A program made the position numbers and the translations under genes. The notes beneath the pieces were generated by a model. It saw only the letters and a program-made list of their open reading frames with translations. It did not search any database and was not told where the DNA came from. 64,000 nucleotides of DNA from contig MPMX01000002.1 of the NCBI GenBank assembly GCA_002238725.1, forward strand, positions 1 to 64,000, in the 5' to 3' direction. This stretch comes from Rhodospirillaceae bacterium bin65 (GTDB lineage Bacteria > Pseudomonadota > Alphaproteobacteria > Bin65). Shown piece by piece: positions 6,918-15,608 of this stretch (the first letter of the stretch is position 1; each line of letters begins with the position of its first letter).

Positions 6918-8126
6918 CTATCCCGTTGCTTCCACCAGGGCCATGGCTTCACCCCGGACATGCCCCCAGCCGGTGACCAGGGCGCGGCGAACCGGGCCGG
7001 CGCCGGCGGCTTCGACCGCCGCTTCCGGCGACAGGGGCGCAAAGACCTCGCCGCGCTCGATGCAGACTGTAGCGAGAATGACATTCTGCAGGAAGGCCGC
7101 TTCGACGGCGTGGCCGACCGCCTGGGCTATGCCCCGCACCGGCGCGCCGGCCGCCGCATCTTCGAGAAACGCCCGTTCGGCAGCGGTGATGCCGGTCGAC
7201 GCGCCGGCGCCGCTGGCACCGCTCAGCACGGCCGTTTCCGATCCGGCCGGTCCGGCGTTCATTTTTTCGAGTTGCCGCCGGGCGGTCTGCGCCGGATCGC
7301 CGGCGCCCCGGTCGGTGCGGTCGCTTTCCACGCTGCGCAGCACGGCCCGTACCGCCGCGCCGCGGGCCGCTGCACTCTCGCGCGATTCGAGCACCAGGAA
7401 GGCGCCGGCTGCGCCGAAACAGATGCCGGCGTCGGGCCGCGACCACAGATCGGCGAAGCCGTCGCGCAGCAACAAGCCGCCGGCATTGTAGGAAATCTGG
7501 ATTTCCGGGCGCTCGGACGCGAAGGCGGCGCCGACCAGAAATATATCGCCCTGGCCGGCCGCCAGCCGGCGATGGGCGATGCGCAGGGCGTCGGCGCCGG
7601 CGGCCTCCTCGCCCATAAAGGTCCGGCTCGAGCCGGAGACCTTGTAGACGATGGAAATGTTGCCGGCGAACAGGTTCGGCAGCTGCGCCAGGAACAGGGT
7701 CGGCCTCAGCCCGTCGGCCATCTGGGCCGTTATCCATGCGTCGCGCGCGTCGCGCCCGGGCGCGCCTTCGAGAATCTGGCGGTCCAGTTCCAGATCGCGC
7801 TCGCCGCCGCCCGACGCCACGATCATGTGGGTCCGCTGCAGCAGATCCGTTTCGCCCTTGAGCCCTGCCATGTCCAGCGCCAGCCCGGCAGCGTAGGCGC
7901 CGTATTGCATCATCGGCCCCATGGCACGCCGGTCGCCGGGCCGCGGCACCTGGGCGGCGAGATCGTAGTCGCCGATGGTGTGGATCGGGAACGGGGCGGT
8001 CGCGATTTCGTCGACGCGGGCGCGGCAGACGGCCGGATCGTTGAGCGCGGCCCACCAGGCTCCCGGCGTCTCGCCGAGCGGCGAAAGCAGGCCGTAGCCG
8101 GTTATGCAAACCTCGCGTTCCGTCAC
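6918..8126 (-). CDS. fabF2XL: Cys-less beta-ketoacyl synthase homologue (FabF2XL type)
   Basis: This 402-residue ketosynthase-fold protein starts with GTG at 8126, overlapping the end of fabZXL by 4 bp, so it is translationally coupled. The fold is recognisable from CITGYGLLSPLG at the N-terminus to VTGWGHVRGE near the end. At the position of the active Cys it reads GEEAAGADAL, so Glu (about 174) replaces Cys. The NAHGTGTP histidine motif is also absent. This resembles chain-length-factor partners, which decarboxylate malonyl-ACP or set chain length while paired with an active KS. It probably forms a heterodimer with the product of fabF1XL. Confidence 0.85.
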   Translation of the reverse strand: MTEREVCITGYGLLSPLGETPGAWWAALNDPAVCRARVDEIATAPFPIHTIGDYDLAAQVPRPGDRRAMGPMMQYGAYAAGLALDMAGLKGETDLLQRTHMIVASGGGERDLELDRQILEGAPGRDARDAWITAQMADGLRPTLFLAQLPNLFAGNISIVYKVSGSSRTFMGEEAAGADALRIAHRRLAAGQGDIFLVGAAFASERPEIQISYNAGGLLLRDGFADLWSRPDAGICFGAAGAFLVLESRESAAARGAAVRAVLRSVESDRTDRGAGDPAQTARRQLEKMNAGPAGSETAVLSGASGAGASTGITAAERAFLEDAAAGAPVRGIAQAVGHAVEAAFLQNVILATVCIERGEVFAPLSPEAAVEAAGAGPVRRALVTGWGHVRGEAMALVEATG

Positions 8127-8608
8127 CTCTGTGCCCCGCCTGGCCCGGCCGCAGTCACCAGCGCGCCGATCTCCCGGGCCCGGGCGATCACAAGCTCACG
8201 CAATTCGGGCGCCGGAAACGGCATGGTCCTATAGCGGATTTCGCAGTCGGCTGCACGCCGGTCCTCAAGCGAAATCCGGCCTTCGATGGCCGAAATGCCC
8301 GAGCTGACCTGCTGTACTTCGGCATCGATCCGCAGGATCGCGCCGGGTTCGACGGCTTCGCGGATGCGCGCCTTCACCACCTGGGTCAGAACCGGCATCC
8401 GGCTGTAGCCGTCGAGCGCCATCAGGAGGAAACCGCCGCATTGTGCGACGGTCTCGACCAGCAACGTGCCGGGCATGACCGGATAGCCGGGAAAGTGGCC
8501 CTCGAAAACGGTCGAGCGTTCGGGAACCTGCGCGCGGCACCGGATGGTCTGCCGCTCCAGGTCGATGGCCTCGACCCGGTCCACCATCTGGAAATATTCG
8601 AGATTCAC
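8123..8608 (-). CDS. fabZXL: 3-hydroxyacyl-ACP dehydratase (FabZXL type)
   Basis: This 161-residue hot-dog-fold dehydratase removes water from 3-hydroxyacyl-ACP. The FabZ active-site helix is clear: GHFPGYPVMPGTLLVE, at about residues 37-52, with the catalytic His in GHFPG. The conserved acidic residue expected on the following helix appears as E in LLVETVAQ. It lies 45 bp after acpXL and overlaps fabF2XL by 4 bp. The cluster indicates that it serves the lipid A very-long-chain pathway and not bulk fatty acid synthesis, where a separate fabZ usually sits with lpx genes. Confidence 0.9.
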   Translation of the reverse strand: MNLEYFQMVDRVEAIDLERQTIRCRAQVPERSTVFEGHFPGYPVMPGTLLVETVAQCGGFLLMALDGYSRMPVLTQVVKARIREAVEPGAILRIDAEVQQVSSGISAIEGRISLEDRRAADCEIRYRTMPFPAPELRELVIARAREIGALVTAAGPGGAQR

Positions 8609-8653
8609 GATCGTTCGCCGGAGCGGAGCGGTTTGCGCCGTCGGGCGGGCCGG

Positions 8654-8947
8654 TCAGGCGGCCTTGGCGGCGCGCAGTTCCTCGATCCGGACGACCAGGT
8701 TTTTCATGACGAAGAATTCGTCGGCGTCCGCGTCGCCCTGGTTGACCTCCTCCATCCATTGCTCGACCGGCATCTTGATGCCGAACTTCTTGTCGATGTC
8801 GAAGGTTACGTCCAGGAAATCCAGGCTGTCGATGCCGAGGTCGTTCACGGCATGGGAATCCGGGCCGATGTCCGCCCGGTCGATCGAGCAGATGTCAGCG
8901 ATGATATCGGCGACCGAATCGAAGGTTTCCTGGTTGAATGCGGTCAT
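8654..8947 (-). CDS. acpXL: Acyl carrier protein AcpXL
   Basis: This 97-residue ACP carries very-long-chain hydroxy fatty acids for lipid A. The phosphopantetheine serine is in [12 protein letters not shown], at about residue 40. The C-terminal half ([14 protein letters not shown], then EEFFV-like text and [10 protein letters not shown]) is the longer tail that separates AcpXL from housekeeping AcpP (about 78 residues). I chose ATG 8947 because GGAG precedes it at good distance; an in-frame ATG at 8965 is possible. It heads the fatty acid operon. The 194 bp upstream to lpxXL contain TTGACT on this strand near 9033 but no convincing -10 box. Confidence 0.93.
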   Translation of the reverse strand: MTAFNQETFDSVADIIADICSIDRADIGPDSHAVNDLGIDSLDFLDVTFDIDKKFGIKMPVEQWMEEVNQGDADADEFFVMKNLVVRIEELRAAKAA

Positions 8948-9141
8948 CGAGGTCTCCGCTCGCAATGCGGTATTCCGGGTGGCGCCCGAAGGTCAGTGGA
9001 CGATTGATCGGTCGGAAAAGAAAATAAAGTCAACCGGTTAGCGCGCGGGCAGGTCAGGGGTTCGCAGACGGCCAGAACATAGTCGCGCTGCCTGCCCGGC
9101 GGCATCGTGTGTTTTGTCGCGCCGGTGCCCGGCCTGCCGGT

Positions 9142-10122
9142 TCAGGAACCCCAGCGCCGGTGGAGCCAGAGCCATTGCTCCGGCGACTGGCGCACCCAAT
9201 CGGCGATCCTGTCGTTGACCCGCTGCATGAAGCGGGCTTCGTCGGCCCGGCTGTCGCCGGTCCGTTCGATCTGCATCGGATCGGTGATTTCGATGGCAAA
9301 GCGCCGCCCGCCCAGCCGTCGGCAGCAGGCGCCGAACACCGGCGCGTCGAAGCGCAGGGCAAAGCGCGCGAGGGTAACCCCGGTCATGGCCGGCCGGCCC
9401 ATGAAATCCAGCGCCATGCCCCTGTTGTTCTTCTGGTCGACCAGTAATGCCAACCGGCCGCCCTGGGCCATGACACGGCCGGCAGCGAGGCCGCCCTGAT
9501 ACCCTTTGGGCAACAGGGCGAACTGGCCGGCGCGCATCCGGTCGAGCAGCGGGCCGACATAGGGATTGTTCGGACGACGGAAGACGACGGAGGTGAAAAC
9601 GCCGAATTTCGCCGCGCCGACGGCCAGGAATTCCCAATTGCCCATGTGCGGCACGAAGATCAGTGCCGGCCCGCGGTGGGTCAGCAGGCGAAGGAAATTC
9701 TGGGCGCCCCGGATCTCGAGGCGCCCGCCGCGCAGGGTGACGGATTCGCCGGTCCGCGCCGCCGCCATGAGGCGCTCGATGCCGGTCTCCGACAGCGCCT
9801 CCTGCAACGCGGGATCCCACAGTGCGTCGATGCGCGCCGATTCGGCGGCCACCCGGCCCAGATTGTCCCACATCCGGCGCACGATCTGCCGCCGCCGCGC
9901 CCGCGTCATGTCCGGGAAGATTCGTTTCAGATTTGCCTTGGCGCGGCGGGAAAAAGGCAGCAACGGGCCAATCGTTCGTCCGATAATCCCGCCGATAGCG
10001 GAAGCGGCTGCCGAGGGGACGAGGCGCATCGCCCCCCAGAAAAGATAGACCGGCACAGCCTCCAGCGCCCAAATGAGCGGCAGGAACCGCACCGCCCGCG
10101 CAGCAGCCCTCCGACGCCCCAT
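9142..10122 (-). CDS. lpxXL: Lipid A acyltransferase, LpxXL/HtrB family
   Basis: This 326-residue membrane-associated acyltransferase of the LpxL/LpxM (HtrB/MsbB) family has an N-terminal hydrophobic segment (about residues 13-35). Its HX4E catalytic motif is intact: H159-MGNW-E164. Such enzymes transfer an acyl chain from ACP onto the lipid A precursor at the inner face of the inner membrane. Its position just upstream of acpXL suggests that it moves the very long chain from AcpXL. In rhizobia lpxXL ends the operon; here it precedes it, and the adh2XL gene found between them elsewhere is absent. Confidence 0.87.
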   Translation of the reverse strand: MGRRRAAARAVRFLPLIWALEAVPVYLFWGAMRLVPSAAASAIGGIIGRTIGPLLPFSRRAKANLKRIFPDMTRARRRQIVRRMWDNLGRVAAESARIDALWDPALQEALSETGIERLMAAARTGESVTLRGGRLEIRGAQNFLRLLTHRGPALIFVPHMGNWEFLAVGAAKFGVFTSVVFRRPNNPYVGPLLDRMRAGQFALLPKGYQGGLAAGRVMAQGGRLALLVDQKNNRGMALDFMGRPAMTGVTLARFALRFDAPVFGACCRRLGGRRFAIEITDPMQIERTGDSRADEARFMQRVNDRIADWVRQSPEQWLWLHRRWGS

Positions 10123-10172
10123 ACCTCAGCGCCCCCGCCTGTCTGTCAGATGCAGCGAATGACCGGCGAAGA

Positions 10173-10248
10173 TGGTGCCCAGGGGCGGAATCGAACCACC
10201 GACACCGTGATTTTCAGTCACGTGCTCTACCAACTGAGCTACCTGGGC
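10173..10248 (-). tRNA. tRNA-Phe (GAA)
   Basis: The reverse strand from 10248 folds as a standard 76-nt tRNA. The acceptor GCCCAGG pairs with CCTGGGC, the D-arm reads AGCTCAGTTGGTAGAGC, the anticodon loop CTGAAAA contains GAA, and the T-loop is GGTTCGATTCC. CCA is encoded at 10175-10173. It lies downstream of the yacG-maf block and antisense-free. Confidence 0.98.
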
Positions 10249-10347
10249 TCCGCATCCGGGCGCCGATCGCCAAAGGACGGGCCCGCAACCGCTCGCGAAG
10301 AACGCGATGTATAGGTTTGTCGGCCCGGCAAGTCCACCCGCTGCGCC

Positions 10348-10605
10348 TCAATGCGCCAGCACGCCGCGTCGCCCCTTGCCGCCCCCCTCGCCCGATTCGT
10401 CACCCAACTCACCGGCGGGTTCGCGGGCGGGTTCGTCGGCGGGATCTTCGTCCTCGTTCCGCTCGGAGGGATCGGCCGGGATGCGGTAATCCTCGTTGAA
10501 CCACCGCCCGAGGTCGACGTCGGCGCAGCGGCGCGAGCAGAAGGGCCGGTACTCAGATACGGCCGGCTTGCCGCAGACCGGGCATCGCTCCGGCGGGCCC
10601 GTCAT
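10348..10605 (-). CDS. yacG: DNA gyrase inhibitor YacG
   Basis: This 85-residue zinc-binding protein has the YacG signature CPVCGKP (Cys pair at about residues 8-11), then [17 protein letters not shown] with the second Cys pair, and NEDYRIP. In E. coli YacG binds GyrB and inhibits gyrase. The C-terminal tail from about residue 48 is acidic and low-complexity (Glu, Asp, Gly), longer than in E. coli. It follows maf by 34 bp in the same leftward block, the common alphaproteobacterial order infA-maf-yacG. Confidence 0.93.
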   Translation of the reverse strand: MTGPPERCPVCGKPAVSEYRPFCSRRCADVDLGRWFNEDYRIPADPSERNEDEDPADEPAREPAGELGDESGEGGGKGRRGVLAH

Positions 10606-10639
10606 CGCGCCGGCCCGTCCGGCATTTCACCAAACCGGA

Positions 10640-11230
10640 TCATCCCGTGCCCTCGAGAAGGGCCCAGGTTTCGAACAGCGGGAGGCCGACGATATTCGAA
10701 TAGGAGCCGGAAATCCGCCGCACGAAAATGGCAGCCCTGCCCTGAATGGCATAACCGCCGGCCTTGTCCTGCCATTCGCCGCTCTCGATATACCGGTCGA
10801 TTTCGTCGGCATGCAGCCGCTTAAACGTGACGGCGGACTGCACAACCCGTACCGCGATTCTCGCCGGGGGGCCGGCGTGGCCCGAGGGCGCCGAAGCGGG
10901 AATCGCCAGCGCAATCGCGCCGATTACGCGGTGCCGGCGGCCCGACAGGAGGCGCAGACAGCGGCGCGCCTCGGCCGCATCCCGTGGCTTGCCGAGAATG
11001 CGCCGGCCGGCGGCAACCGCGGTATCGGCGGCGAGCACCCGGTCTGCGCTGCAGCGACGGCTGACCTGGAGGCATTTTTCGTGCGCCATCCTTGCGGCAT
11101 AGGCCTTCGGCAATTCGGCGCGGCGCGGAGTCTCATCGATGTCGGCGGGAAGCACCCGGCCGGGCGCGAGGCCCACCTGGGCAAGAAGTTCGAGGCGGCG
11201 CGGCGAGGCGGAGGCAAGAACGAACGTCAC
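10640..11230 (-). CDS. maf: Maf family nucleotide pyrophosphatase
   Basis: This 196-residue Maf protein hydrolyses non-canonical or pyrimidine nucleoside triphosphates to monophosphates. The signature ASASPRR stands at residues 6-12, the catalytic Asp in AADTAVAAG at about 68, and the conserved KAGGYAIQG and GSYSNIVGLPL later on. The sequence fits the YhdE (dTTP/UTP) subgroup better than YceF. The start ATG at 11230 lies 54 bp after the infA stop, so the gene is probably co-transcribed with infA. Confidence 0.93.
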   Translation of the reverse strand: MTFVLASASPRRLELLAQVGLAPGRVLPADIDETPRRAELPKAYAARMAHEKCLQVSRRCSADRVLAADTAVAAGRRILGKPRDAAEARRCLRLLSGRRHRVIGAIALAIPASAPSGHAGPPARIAVRVVQSAVTFKRLHADEIDRYIESGEWQDKAGGYAIQGRAAIFVRRISGSYSNIVGLPLFETWALLEGTG

Positions 11231-11284
11231 GATCCACGAACGCTCAACAGATTGGTCCGGCCACGGGCGCCTGTTCGAGGCGCC

Positions 11285-11503
11285 CTACTTGAAGCGAAAC
11301 GTGATCCGCCCCTTGGTCAGGTCATAGGGCGTCATTTCCACGCTGACTTTGTCGCCCGTCAGAACCCGGATTCGGTTCTTGCGCATCTTGCCCGACGTGT
11401 GCGCCAGGATTTCATGGTCGTTCTCCAGCTTCACGCGAAACATTGCGTCCGGCAGGATTTCAGTGACCGTCCCCGAAAATTCCAGCAGATCCTCTTTCGC
11501 CAT
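11285..11503 (-). CDS. infA: Translation initiation factor IF-1
   Basis: This 72-residue S1/OB-fold protein occupies the ribosomal A site during initiation. It starts [13 protein letters not shown] and ends [14 protein letters not shown], with [14 protein letters not shown] in between, all strongly conserved. The ATG at 11503 gives the exact family length and is preceded by AAGGA. The frame stays open upstream to 11980 without conservation, so the longer reading is rejected. Confidence 0.98.
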   Translation of the reverse strand: MAKEDLLEFSGTVTEILPDAMFRVKLENDHEILAHTSGKMRKNRIRVLTGDKVSVEMTPYDLTKGRITFRFK

Positions 11504-11670
11504 CCGGCCGTTTTCCTTGGAATTGTCTACATGTTGCGGGCGAACATGGCCGGGCCGGAAGCCCGGGTCAAGCGGCTTGCCCGGACCTCTACCAAGGCAA
11601 ATACCCGAAAATTGGCAGGATTGGCGCCGGTTCGGCCGACCGGAAGCGCCGGCCCCGGCTGCGGACGGCG

Positions 11671-11913
11671 TTACTGGATGTGCGTCTGGACGCCGGCGAG
11701 CAGATAGCGGCGCGCCGGAACGCACGGCGCGCTCCGATCCACGACGATGGCGATGTTGAACGCCACGCCGCCATGTTCGGCGATCCACTTCTTGCCGGTG
11801 CGCTCGCGCGGATCGATGGCGTAGTCCATATGCGAAGTCGCTGCGACGACGGCGACGACGGCCAGGGCGGGGCACAGCCAGGCGAGGGGGCGGCGGATCG
11901 AATCCAGTTTCAT
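11671..11913 (-). CDS. Small single-pass membrane or exported protein, unknown
   Basis: I do not recognise this 80-residue frame. It has a basic N-terminus (MKLDSIRR), one hydrophobic segment at about residues 9-30 ([18 protein letters not shown]), and a soluble tail containing [19 protein letters not shown] and two Arg-rich stretches. The segment could be a signal anchor or a cleaved signal. ATG 11913 is chosen because the hydrophobic segment then sits properly; an in-frame start at 11958 would add 15 Pro/Arg-rich residues. It lies between the phosphatase and infA, downstream of an AT-rich patch with a strong palindrome. Confidence 0.5.
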   Translation of the reverse strand: MKLDSIRRPLAWLCPALAVVAVVAATSHMDYAIDPRERTGKKWIAEHGGVAFNIAIVVDRSAPCVPARRYLLAGVQTHIQ

Positions 11914-11973
11914 GGCACCGTCCGGAAATCGGGGCGCAGGCCGGAATCCGACCCGCACGGCAGAGGAATTGTG

Positions 11974-11996
11974 TATTCAATTAGTCAAATTGAATA
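11974..11996. promoter_or_regulatory. Perfect 9-bp inverted repeat in AT-rich patch
   Basis: TATTCAATT and AATTGAATA are exact reverse complements separated by 5 bp. The element sits in an AT-rich island (about 11970-12070) about 60 bp upstream of the small membrane protein gene. Length and symmetry suit a dimeric repressor such as a MarR or TetR protein. No regulator gene adjoins it, and it is followed by no T-run to suggest a terminator. Confidence 0.45.
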
Positions 11997-12117
11997 AAGA
12001 TGTCGAGCACGTTTTGGGAATTTAGCAATATTTATGACAATCCGGTATAATCAATAGATATACTAAATGAAAATGCGGTGGACCGAAGCAGAGTACCGGC
12101 CCGGTGGGTCATCCGGG

Positions 12118-12555
12118 CTAGGGCTTCATCGCAGGCGCGAACCGGGAGCGGATGCGCTGGAAAATCCGGTCGCGAACCTGCCGGTAGGCGTCCAGCCGCT
12201 GTTCCCGGTTTCCTTCGACGATGCTCGGATCGAACGTGTTCCACAGTTCGACCTCGACCGAACTGGTCCGGGTCATTTCCAGAGCCCGGTGGTGCGCTTC
12301 CGGCGACAGGGTTATGACTATATCGAACAGGTCGTCCTCCAGGTCGTCGAACGTCTTGGCGGCATGGCGTGAAATATCGATGCCCATCTCCTCCATGACG
12401 GCAACCGCGAATCCGTCCACCTCCCGCGCCCGCATGCCAGCCGAATCGACATAAATCCGGGTGCCGTGCAGAAATTTCAGGAAGCCCTCGGCCATCGGCG
12501 AGCGAATGGCGTTCATCGTGCAGGCGAACAGGACGCTGCCGGGCAGCTCGCTCAT
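12118..12555 (-). CDS. Low molecular weight protein-tyrosine phosphatase family
   Basis: This 145-residue protein has the LMW-PTP/ArsC phosphate loop near its start: C12-TMNAI-R18-S (CX5R). The general-acid Asp is in NTFDPS. Members dephosphorylate tyrosine, or act on arsenate in the related ArsC branch. Its fixed place between UPF0262 and infA in alphaproteobacterial genomes suggests a housekeeping role and not arsenic resistance; no other ars genes are present. I chose ATG 12555 because family members start just before SELPGSVLFAC; ATG 12582 would add nine residues. Confidence 0.87.
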   Translation of the reverse strand: MSELPGSVLFACTMNAIRSPMAEGFLKFLHGTRIYVDSAGMRAREVDGFAVAVMEEMGIDISRHAAKTFDDLEDDLFDIVITLSPEAHHRALEMTRTSSVEVELWNTFDPSIVEGNREQRLDAYRQVRDRIFQRIRSRFAPAMKP

Positions 12556-12604
12556 CCGGATGCGCGCCTCGCGCACAAGCATTCGATGCGCACCTGCCCG
12601 CCCC

Positions 12605-13078
12605 TCACACTTTGATATGCAGGACGCACAACAGGGTGAACAGCCGCCGCGCGGTATCGAAATCGATCTCGATCCGGCCCTTGAGCTGGTTTTGCAGCAA
12701 TTCCGACCCTTCGTTGTGCAGGCCGCGCCGGCCCATATCGATGGCCTCGATCTTGCTGGGGCTGGCCGTCTTGATCGCCGCGAAATAGCTTTCGCAGACC
12801 GTGAAATAATCCTTCACCGTCCGCTTGAACGGCTGCAGGGACAGGGGAACGACCGTCAGTTCGGCATCGTCGCTGTCGCGGATATCGAACAGCAGGCGGT
12901 TTTCGCTGACTGAAAGAACGAGGTTGTACGGGCCCTGAGCCTCGACCGCCGGTGCGAAGGTGTTTTCCTCCAGCAGGTCGTAGATCGCGACGGCCCGTTC
13001 GTGTTCGATATCCGGATTGCGCCGGACGACCGTTCTCTCGTCCAGGCGGATATCGGCGAGGCGGGCCTTCTCAGCCAT
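12605..13078 (-). CDS. UPF0262 family protein
   Basis: This 157-residue protein matches UPF0262, a family known almost only from alphaproteobacteria and without a proved function. Recognisable blocks are the start [40 protein letters not shown], and [16 protein letters not shown]. No membrane segment or signal peptide is seen. It is 5 bp after hisD and 22 bp or more before the phosphatase, so the three are almost certainly one transcript. Confidence 0.93.
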   Translation of the reverse strand: MAEKARLADIRLDERTVVRRNPDIEHERAVAIYDLLEENTFAPAVEAQGPYNLVLSVSENRLLFDIRDSDDAELTVVPLSLQPFKRTVKDYFTVCESYFAAIKTASPSKIEAIDMGRRGLHNEGSELLQNQLKGRIEIDFDTARRLFTLLCVLHIKV

Positions 13079-13083
13079 CGCCC

Positions 13084-14400
13084 TCAGCCGTCACCGGGCA
13101 GCTCGCTTTCGGCAAGCCGGATACCGACCGAAAGGGCATGCGCATCCAGCCCCTCGGCCGTCGCGAGCGTCACCGCATCGGGCCCGACCGCCTTCAGCGC
13201 CGCAGCGTCTCCCCTGATGGTCGACGTCCGCTTCATGAAGTCGAGCACGCCGAGCCCCGAGGCGAACCGCGCGGTGCGGGAGGTCGGCAAGACATGATTC
13301 GGGCCGCCGATATAGTCGCCGATAGCCTCGGGAACGTGTCGGCCGATGAAGATGGCGCCGGCATGGCGGACCGAGGCGGCCAGCGTTTCAGCGCCGTCCA
13401 TCGCCAGTTCGAGATGCTCCGGCGCAATGCGGTCGATCAGAGGCACAGCCGCCGGCAGCGAATCGACCACGACGATCGCACCCAGCTTTTCCCAGCTCTC
13501 GCGTGCGATGGCCGCCCGGGGCAGCCCTTCCAGATGCCGTTCGACGGCCGCCGAGACCCGGTCGGCGAAGGCCGGGCTGTCCGTGATCAGGATCGCCTGG
13601 GCGGCGGTATCGTGCTCGGCTTGGGACAGCAGGTCCGCGGCAATCCATTCCGGGTCGCTGCGCCGGTCCGACATCACCAGGATCTCGGACGGTCCGGCAA
13701 TCATGTCGATCCCGACGATTCCGAACACCTGCCTTTTGGCCGAAGCGACCCAGGCGTTGCCGGGACCGACGATCTTGTCGACCGGCCGGATCGTCTCCGT
13801 GCCGAAGGCCAGCGCCGCGACGGCCTGAGCCCCGCCGACCCGGTAGATTTCGTCGACGCCGGCGATGTCCGCCGCGGCGAGCACAAGATCGTTAACCGCG
13901 CCGTCCGGTGTCGGCGCGGCCATGACCAGACGGTCGACGCCGGCAACCCTGGCCGGGATGGCGTTCATCAGCACCGAGCTGGGATAGGCCGCCGTCCCGC
14001 CCGGGACATAGAGGCCGGCCGATTCGACCGCCGTCCAGCGCGTGCCGAGCTCGTAGCCGGCTGCGTCGGTAAAGCGCCAGTCGTCGGGTTTTTGGCGCTC
14101 GTGGTAGGCCCGGATGCGCCGGGCGGCATGCTCCAGAGCCGAAAGCTGCTGCGCCGGGACGGCCGCGCGCGCTTCTGCGGCCCGTTCTTCCGGTAACCTC
14201 AGGCCCGCTGCGTCGGTTTCGAACCGGTCGAACCGCGCGGTATAGTCGAGCAGCGTGGCGTCCCCGCCATCGCGCACCGCGGAGAGGATTTCCGCGACCG
14301 CGCCATCGACATCGGCTTCCGCCGCCCGCTTCGCGCCGATAAGCGCGGCAAATTCCGCCTCGAATCCGGGCGCGGACCGGTCAAGCCGCCGGGCTGGCAT
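13084..14400 (-). CDS. hisD: Histidinol dehydrogenase
   Basis: This 438-residue enzyme oxidises L-histidinol to histidine in two NAD-dependent steps, the last of the pathway. Conserved blocks include [19 protein letters not shown], the nucleotide-binding [38 protein letters not shown], and the catalytic [10 protein letters not shown] 14400 is preferred because it gives MPARRLDR and a 20-bp overlap with hisG, implying coupling; a start at 14430 is possible. Here his genes sit inside a murA-UPF0262-infA housekeeping block. Confidence 0.96.
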   Translation of the reverse strand: MPARRLDRSAPGFEAEFAALIGAKRAAEADVDGAVAEILSAVRDGGDATLLDYTARFDRFETDAAGLRLPEERAAEARAAVPAQQLSALEHAARRIRAYHERQKPDDWRFTDAAGYELGTRWTAVESAGLYVPGGTAAYPSSVLMNAIPARVAGVDRLVMAAPTPDGAVNDLVLAAADIAGVDEIYRVGGAQAVAALAFGTETIRPVDKIVGPGNAWVASAKRQVFGIVGIDMIAGPSEILVMSDRRSDPEWIAADLLSQAEHDTAAQAILITDSPAFADRVSAAVERHLEGLPRAAIARESWEKLGAIVVVDSLPAAVPLIDRIAPEHLELAMDGAETLAASVRHAGAIFIGRHVPEAIGDYIGGPNHVLPTSRTARFASGLGVLDFMKRTSTIRGDAAALKAVGPDAVTLATAEGLDAHALSVGIRLAESELPGDG

Positions 14401-15082
14401 CGCGCTTCTCCACCGCGCCGGTAAACGCATCGACCCAATGGCGGATTTCCGCCGGTCTCGTTTTCATCGCCGGACGGTTGACGATCAGCCGGGAGGTGAC
14501 GTCGGCGATCTTCTCGACCTCGACAAGCCCGTTTGCCTTCAGGGTCGCGCCGGTCGACACCAGGTCGACGATCCGGCGGCACAGGCCGAGCGCCGGGGCC
14601 AGTTCCATGGCGCCGTTCAGCTTGATGCATTCGGCCTGAACGCCCTGGGCGGCGAAGTGCCGGCGCGTCGTTACCGGATATTTGGTTGCAACGCGGACAT
14701 GGCTCCAGCGCGACGGGTCTTCGGCGTCGATCAGATCGCGTGTGGCGGCGACCGACAGCCGGCACCGGCCGATCTTCAGGTCCAGTGGCGCGTAAAGTTC
14801 GGCATAACGGAACTCGTCCACCACATCGTTGCCGGCGATGCCGAGCTGGGCGGCGCCGAAGGCGACGAAGGTCGCGACATCGAAGCTCCGGACCCGGATG
14901 ATCTCCAGATTCGGCAGATCGGTGGCGAAGCGCAGCTTGCGCGACGACGGATCGTCGAAATCCGGCTCGGGCCGGATTCCGGCGGCTTTCACCAGAGGCA
15001 TCGCCTCTGCCAGGATGCGCCCGTTCGGCACGGCGAGCACCAACGGTTCGTTGGCGGCATATGGCAGGTTTGGGGCGTCCAT
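14381..15082 (-). CDS. hisG: ATP phosphoribosyltransferase, short form
   Basis: This 233-residue enzyme starts histidine synthesis by joining ATP and PRPP. The phosphate-binding end of the family is visible in [25 protein letters not shown], quoted here only by its middle [10 protein letters not shown], with LAVPNGRI at the start. It lacks the C-terminal ACT-like regulatory domain of long HisG, so it belongs to the short type that works as a hetero-octamer with HisZ. No hisZ is in the window. It is 27 bp after DUF2948 and overlaps hisD by 20 bp. Confidence 0.95.
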   Translation of the reverse strand: MDAPNLPYAANEPLVLAVPNGRILAEAMPLVKAAGIRPEPDFDDPSSRKLRFATDLPNLEIIRVRSFDVATFVAFGAAQLGIAGNDVVDEFRYAELYAPLDLKIGRCRLSVAATRDLIDAEDPSRWSHVRVATKYPVTTRRHFAAQGVQAECIKLNGAMELAPALGLCRRIVDLVSTGATLKANGLVEVEKIADVTSRLIVNRPAMKTRPAEIRHWVDAFTGAVEKRDASPAA

Positions 15083-15109
15083 GTCCGGAAGCGTCCTTCG
15101 CGAAACGGG

Positions 15110-15589
15110 TCAGTCCGCTTCGGCATCCTTGTGAGAGGGCCGCCACGCGGTCGGCCAGGGCTCGCCGATATCGTCCAGCCGGCAGTCGATCCCGGAAGCG
15201 CGGAGCCGGACGGAAGCAGCACCGGCACAAATTAATGTGATTTCCGTGGCATCAAGCCCGGGCTCGGCCCGGATTGCCAGCAGCGACAATATGTTTGACG
15301 CATCGTCACGGTCGAAGCCGCGGGTCTGCACGGCCTGCACCCCGCCGAACAGGACGCCTGCGTTGACCCGGTGATGCGCCGCCGCGCCACGCCGGTTGCC
15401 GGCCTGCCCGGAGGAGGCCTCGCCCTCGCCCGCTTCCCAGCAAAACCGGTTCGCGACTATCGCAAACCGGCTCTCGTCCGGCAGGTAGGCCATGTCGGCG
15501 ACCGGGATCAGCGCATCCTGCAAGACCGCGCCGATGATATCGAGATCGTCCGGGCTTTCCGCCCGCAGCCGTAATTTCCGGAAGTTCAT
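15110..15589 (-). CDS. DUF2948 family protein
   Basis: This 159-residue cytoplasmic protein matches DUF2948, an alphaproteobacterial family of unknown function found next to murA. Conserved text includes LRLRAESPDDLDIIGA, LQDALIPVADMAYL, FAIVANRFCWE and the C-terminal DIGEPWPTAWRPSH. It starts 19 bp after murA ends and precedes hisG by 27 bp, so it belongs to the same operon. I see no catalytic motif that would suggest an activity. Confidence 0.92.
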   Translation of the reverse strand: MNFRKLRLRAESPDDLDIIGAVLQDALIPVADMAYLPDESRFAIVANRFCWEAGEGEASSGQAGNRRGAAAHHRVNAGVLFGGVQAVQTRGFDRDDASNILSLLAIRAEPGLDATEITLICAGAASVRLRASGIDCRLDDIGEPWPTAWRPSHKDAEAD

Positions 15590-15608
15590 GGCCGGTTTGC
15601 GTGCCCCG

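Noticed and set aside
5556-8234. Open frame of about 890 codons on the plus strand across fabF1XL, fabF2XL and fabZXL
   Set aside because: Antisense to three conserved enzymes with intact motifs and overlapping coupled starts. The translation is low-complexity Arg/Gly/Ala text.
9007-9015. ATCGGTCGG upstream of acpXL, the same nine bases as in the 22-bp repeats
   Set aside because: A 9-base match is expected about once by chance in 64 kb on two strands at this GC content, so a shared regulator is not supported.
9040-9141. Possible terminator or extra gene between lpxXL and acpXL
   Set aside because: GC-rich partial complementarity (GGGCAGG with CCTGCCC) is present but there is no T-run and no supported frame.
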